Below the pieces are notes generated by a model. That model was given only the letters and a program-made list of their open reading frames with translations. It did no database searches and had not been told where the DNA came from. This document shows, one piece after another, positions 21,734 to 24,635 of a DNA stretch of 24,635 nucleotides; within the stretch, counting starts at the first letter, position 1; each line of letters starts with the position of its first letter. The translations under genes and the position numbers were made by a program. The DNA comes from JAFGMR01 sp964632755 (GTDB lineage: Archaea > Halobacteriota > Methanosarcinia > Methanotrichales > Methanotrichaceae). The DNA lies in contig CAZWDT010000044.1 of NCBI GenBank assembly GCA_964632755.1, forward strand, positions 1-24,635, given 5' to 3'.

Positions 21734-22054
21734 ATGGCAATGGGTCAAAGGAAGGCAGAGGTCGACATTCTCGACTATGATGAGGAGATCGTTGCATTGA
21801 TCGACCTTCCCGGGGTGGCCAAGGAGGAGATCGATCTGAGAGTCTCAGAGGAGGAGATTTTTCTGGAGGCGCCGGCGAGGAGGCCTGATGGTAAGTACAC
21901 ACGTCGGGAAAGGGGCCTGCGGTTTTTCCGGAAGGTCGAGCTCCCAGAAGAGGTCAAGCCCGAACAGGTGCGGGCCAGGTTCGAAAACGGCGTCCTGGAG
22001 GTTCATCTGCCCAAGCTCGTTGTTGCACCATCTACGAGGGTGAACGTGGAGTAG
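21734..22054 (+). CDS. hsp20: Short small heat-shock protein (Hsp20 domain)
   Basis: 106 residues from ATG 21734, chosen because GGAGG (21721-21725) sits eight bases upstream. Starts at 21719, 21740 or GTG 21629 are possible in the same frame; the last would give 141 residues. Almost the whole protein is an alpha-crystallin domain: EVDILDYDEEIVALIDLPG, AKEEIDLRVSEEEIFLEA, YTRRERGLRFFRKVELPEEV and ARFENGVLEVHLPK, ending TRVNVE. It lacks the long N-terminal arm that usually drives large-oligomer assembly, so it may form small oligomers or cooperate with the Hsp20 at 17435. The two sequences are clearly divergent. The upstream 38-codon ORF probably couples to its translation. Confidence 0.88.
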   Translation: MAMGQRKAEVDILDYDEEIVALIDLPGVAKEEIDLRVSEEEIFLEAPARRPDGKYTRRERGLRFFRKVELPEEVKPEQVRARFENGVLEVHLPKLVVAPSTRVNVE

Positions 22055-22063
22055 GGGGGGAAA

Positions 22064-22082
22064 GGGGGGATTTAGCCCCCCC
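22064..22082. terminator. G/C hairpin shared by convergent hsp20 and DUF4139 genes
   Basis: GGGGGG (22064-22069) pairs with the C run (22076-22082) around ATTTAG. The hsp20 stop is ten bases to the left, and the stop codon of the opposite gene (22072-22074) lies inside the loop. A two-way 3' end structure is likely by position, though no T run follows. Confidence 0.4.
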
Positions 22083-23289
22083 AGGCCTCCGTCTTCACAA
22101 CGCGGTACGTGTACTCGATCAGTTGCTTGCTTCGAGGGTCCAAGGAGAGCTCCCACTTCAGACCGGTCGCTGTAGTCTCATCGGGGGGACGCGAGACATC
22201 GATGAGCTCCGACTTCATGGGGCGAGAGTCGCTTACCTCCACTTGGAGAACCTTATCTGCCGCGCTATCGAGCTCCAGTCGATACGTCCAGTTCTCGATC
22301 GTCACCTTGAAGGCTTGGCTTGAGTTCCATCCTGCCTCTCTGACCTCCTCGCTTATGTTGTAATCGAGGAGCTTCTTCGAGACGGATACGTCGGCAGTAG
22401 CCCCCAGGTCGAGCGAGGCGTTCGAGCCGACCTGCGTGTATGGCACCTGGAGCCCGGAGAGGTAGTCGCCCTCCCGATACAGCATCGCATCGCCCGCAGG
22501 CCAGGGGACGTCCATGGAGTTGTTCGCCCTGATCTCCTCCTTTGCAGGTCCCTCTGGCCTTGCCGAGGCGTCCCATATCAGCATCCTATCGAGCGGCACA
22601 ATCTTTTCGAAGAGGGGCAGGCCAACCGGCTTTCTCATCTCAAGGTCGGTCCTGTTCTCGATCTGGAAGACGAATAGGGTCTCTTGCTGGCCCGAGGTGC
22701 CTCCAGCCCCGGGGATGTAAGGAGCTGCAGCTTTGGGAGCGGAATCGTAGTAGGCAGGTTCAGGGGCTGCCTCGGCCAGGGCGTAGCGCAACCCAACCTC
22801 CCTCTCCTGGGGCGGGCCCGATACCAGCTTCAGCAAGACATCCTCCAGGTTCTCGTCGAAGTCGTTTGCAACGACTGCCATCGCCGATACCACCATGGAG
22901 CTCTCTAGCAGGTGGAGCGAGTAGCTGGGAGACCAAGCTGCGGCATCCTCCATCAGATAGCTCAAAGAGAAGCGTTGCCGCCCTCCTTCCAGCACGTTCA
23001 GCGTGTAGATCGGAGGTTTGTCGTAGATGACGCGCTCCACGCTGGCATTGGTCACAAGGAAGAGCACAGTATCCATCGAGGCGGAGGATGGGACGTCCAC
23101 CACGAAGTCATGCTGGCCTTCGGTCAACTCCATGCTGCCCGTCCTCCTCACCGCAACGAGCCCGTCCGGATAGATAGTGACCGAGTCCACGGGAAGGCTT
23201 ATCACCGTGGTGGCCTCGATCCCACCATCCTGGGCTGGCAAGAGCGGGATGGATAGCAACATGGCCATCAATATAAAGGATAACCTCAT
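22072..23289 (-). CDS. Secreted DUF4139-like protein
   Basis: 405 residues with a signal peptide (LSFILMAMLLSIPLLPA), then VDSVTIYPDGLVAVRRTGSM, the opening of DUF4139-type proteins (a V.VYPD.A.V.R pattern). The middle reads LSYLMEDAAAWSPSYSLHLL with a following AVVANDFDENLEDVLLKLVS, matching their W.PSY.L....V.N...EDW.DV.L.L core. A C-terminal beta domain (VEVSDSRPMKSELI to WELSLDPRSKQLIEYTYRV) resembles the family's final sandwich. N-glycosylation sequons (NAS, NSS, NWT) fit export. No catalytic residues or anchor are evident. Length is shorter than many bacterial members, which carry a coiled coil absent here. The function of the family is not known. It stands alone, convergent with hsp20. 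Confidence 0.7.
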   Translation of the reverse strand: MRLSFILMAMLLSIPLLPAQDGGIEATTVISLPVDSVTIYPDGLVAVRRTGSMELTEGQHDFVVDVPSSASMDTVLFLVTNASVERVIYDKPPIYTLNVLEGGRQRFSLSYLMEDAAAWSPSYSLHLLESSMVVSAMAVVANDFDENLEDVLLKLVSGPPQEREVGLRYALAEAAPEPAYYDSAPKAAAPYIPGAGGTSGQQETLFVFQIENRTDLEMRKPVGLPLFEKIVPLDRMLIWDASARPEGPAKEEIRANNSMDVPWPAGDAMLYREGDYLSGLQVPYTQVGSNASLDLGATADVSVSKKLLDYNISEEVREAGWNSSQAFKVTIENWTYRLELDSAADKVLQVEVSDSRPMKSELIDVSRPPDETTATGLKWELSLDPRSKQLIEYTYRVVKTEAWGG

Positions 23290-23340
23290 GATAACCCAAT
23301 GTATATCCTTCTCCCAGGCCTAAAAACCCTTGCCCCTTAA

Positions 23341-24492
23341 TCAGCCCCGATGCGAATCTATGATATCGGCAAAGGCATCGATTACCGCCTCGATCTCCTT
23401 CTCTTTCAGCATGTACGTTGATAGCTTGAAGCGGCGGGTAAGCCCGGCCTTTATTCCGCATATGCCCCTTGCTTTGAGGTCGCGATAGAGGAAGTAGCGC
23501 CCCTTCTTGGCCTTCTTGGATATCTCATAGAGCACCTCCGCCTCGAAGAAGATCAGATCGTGGCGATGAGGCCGGTCTCCCTGGGGTACGATGCCGAGCC
23601 CTTCAAACGCCGAGCAGAAGGCCTCTGCCTTCTTTGCCTCCTCATCCCACCGGCCAATTCGCTCCACCACATGGGAGAAGCTTGCCATCATGGTGATCAG
23701 GCCTGCGCCCCGAGCCGTGCAGCCCAGAAACTCCAACTCCTTGTTCTTCTTCAGGGCGGACTTTGCGAAGATGCGCTTTGCGTAACTTCCGCATGCCCCA
23801 AGCACGCCTATAGGGCCGCAGCTTGCCATCGACTTGTGGCCGCTTCCAACTATGATATCCACCCCCAGATCCCTCGCATTCAAGGGCATCCTTCCAATCG
23901 AGTAGGCGCCGTTAAGCAGGAAGGGCACCTCCTCCTCCTCCTCGTGGCAGAACGCCGATACCTCTCGGGGATCGACGATGTTTCCGTAGTTTCCATCGGG
24001 GTAGGTGAGAAGGGCCATCCCGATCCTGCCCCCCCGATCCTTAACCCTTTGAAAGGCATCGGCGTATCCGGCCGGCATCACCTGATAGTCCGGAGCCCCG
24101 CTTGCCGGCACGTACTCGACCTCAAGGCCAGCTCGCTCCGCCGCCAGTATCGCTGTATAATGAGCGTTTCCATCGACGACCACCACATCGCCCGGCCTGC
24201 AGATGGCGTGCATGGCAGCGTACATCCCTTCCCTCGCCCCATGTGTGATCCTGACCTCGTCTATGCCCAGGAACTCGGGCAGGAGGCCGTGGACGAAATC
24301 CTCGATGGGGGGATTCCTGATCCGGTCGATCTCCCCATTGCAGAAGTCGCAGACCGAGTAGCCGTCTCCCCATTCCATCAGTGCGTCCCTCGCCTCGGGG
24401 GTCAGGATCCCGCCGCGCTGCAGAGGGTCCAGGTTTATGCCCGAGATGCCCCTCTTCAGGCATTTGAGCCTCTCCAGGTGATCCAGTGTCAT
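23341..24492 (-). CDS. pscS: O-phosphoseryl-tRNA(Cys):Cys-tRNA synthase (SepCysS)
   Basis: 383 residues. This pyridoxal-phosphate enzyme converts Sep-tRNA(Cys), made by SepRS, into Cys-tRNA(Cys), the main cysteine route in methanogens. The PLP lysine is K220 in DIIVGSGHKSMAS. The three functional cysteines known from archaeal SepCysS are conserved: C48 and C51 in VCDFCNGE and C258 in LGCTARG. They carry the sulphur or a cluster. NLDPLQRGG near the start and VDGNAHYT, plus LTYPDGNYGN for cofactor binding, are also typical. The ATG at 24492 has no ribosome site but a TATA-like CTAATTAG 27-28 bases upstream, so the mRNA is probably leaderless. SepRS and SepCysE are not in this window. Assignment is firm. 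Confidence 0.96.
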   Translation of the reverse strand: MTLDHLERLKCLKRGISGINLDPLQRGGILTPEARDALMEWGDGYSVCDFCNGEIDRIRNPPIEDFVHGLLPEFLGIDEVRITHGAREGMYAAMHAICRPGDVVVVDGNAHYTAILAAERAGLEVEYVPASGAPDYQVMPAGYADAFQRVKDRGGRIGMALLTYPDGNYGNIVDPREVSAFCHEEEEEVPFLLNGAYSIGRMPLNARDLGVDIIVGSGHKSMASCGPIGVLGACGSYAKRIFAKSALKKNKELEFLGCTARGAGLITMMASFSHVVERIGRWDEEAKKAEAFCSAFEGLGIVPQGDRPHRHDLIFFEAEVLYEISKKAKKGRYFLYRDLKARGICGIKAGLTRRFKLSTYMLKEKEIEAVIDAFADIIDSHRG

Positions 24493-24515
24493 CGGCTTGG
24501 GGTGAGACCAGATCT

Positions 24516-24523
24516 CTAATTAG
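24516..24523 (-). promoter_or_regulatory. Putative TATA box of SepCysS
   Basis: The palindrome CTAATTAG is centred about 28 bases before the SepCysS ATG. Together with the lack of a Shine-Dalgarno it predicts a leaderless message. Confidence 0.4.
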
Positions 24524-24563
24524 CCTTATGCCCCATTGCAAAACTGTCGATTTTGGAAAATGT

Positions 24564-24574
24564 GATATAATATC
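24564..24574. promoter_or_regulatory. Near-palindromic TATA box of the gene at the right edge
   Basis: GATATAATATC is centred 24 bases before ATG 24593. It is nearly its own reverse complement and could also serve the minus strand as an upstream promoter for SepCysS. Confidence 0.45.
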
Positions 24575-24592
24575 GAGGGCGAGAGTAGTAGC

Positions 24593-24635
24593 ATGGCCAG
24601 TCTCATCGGGCATCGCGGAGCGCGCCTCCTATCAC
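24593..24635 (+). CDS. Glycerophosphodiester phosphodiesterase, N-terminal start only (runs off the window)
   Basis: Only 14 codons are present, reading MASLIGHRGARLLS. The LIGHRGA motif directly after the start is the hallmark beginning of GDPD-family enzymes, in which this histidine is catalytic and a PENT motif normally follows within a few residues. The enzyme splits glycerophosphodiesters into glycerol 3-phosphate and an alcohol. A TATA box sits at the expected leaderless distance upstream. The gene is divergent from SepCysS. The call rests on a very short stretch, so it is probable, not certain; the rest lies outside the window. Confidence 0.6.
   Translation, partial: MASLIGHRGARLLS

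Noticed and set aside
1..24635. CRISPR arrays, tRNA or rRNA genes, insertion sequences
   Set aside because: No spaced direct-repeat array, cloverleaf, rRNA core, transposase or paired terminal inverted repeats were seen on reading; a tRNAscan or IS search would settle weak cases.

Overview
The window reads as a chromosomal segment of a methanogenic archaeon. The strongest marker is a complete Sep-tRNA:Cys-tRNA synthase at the right end, an enzyme of the indirect Cys-tRNA pathway typical of methanogens. Archaeal Trm1, Tsr3, ValS, a presenilin-type membrane protease (PSH) and archaeal TATA boxes 24-30 bases before start codons agree with this. Secreted lamin-tail proteins, a membrane-anchored CobN homologue and fairly high G+C make a Methanotrichaceae (Methanothrix/Methanosaeta-like) source my best guess; this is inference. 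No rRNA, tRNA, CRISPR array or insertion sequence was recognised.

Left end (1-2640): an A+T-richer accessory patch. It holds a DUF104 antitoxin/PIN toxin pair, then directly a decayed C-terminal piece of a type IIG (Eco57I-like) restriction-methylase with one frameshift and two stops. Two tandem secreted lamin-tail-domain paralogues follow.

2.7-5.1 kb (+): a site-2 protease with two CBS domains overlaps by one base a TraB/PrgY membrane protein, forming a coupled pair. 5.2-9.9 kb (-): a very large CobN-family protein with signal peptide, duplicated N-terminal module, many N-glycosylation sequons and a C-terminal membrane anchor. It is homologous to a cytoplasmic ATP-dependent chelatase subunit but appears to be displayed outside the cell.

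10.3-16.8 kb (-): two compact operons. The upstream one is valS - CYTH phosphohydrolase - PSH intramembrane protease with 2-base gaps. The next is zinc-ribbon protein - histone-deacetylase-family hydrolase - trm1. The theme is translation and tRNA maturation, with unexplained partners. Divergent from valS run tsr3 (rRNA modification), an Hsp20 and an AEC-type permease.

19.0-24.6 kb: a bacterial-style fused RibBA lies behind an AmmeMemoRadiSam-type radical SAM enzyme (-). A second Hsp20 (+) is preceded by an overlooked 38-codon ORF that the mRNA must cross. Next are a secreted DUF4139-like protein (-) and SepCysS (-). At the very edge is the first 14 codons of a probable glycerophosphodiester phosphodiesterase (+).

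Several promoters share one architecture: a TATA-like box centred about 24-30 bases before the start codon, which predicts leaderless mRNAs (2692, 16894, 20252, 21612, 24492, 24593 and possibly GTG 18077). All functional statements rest on motif recognition by eye; no database search was run.
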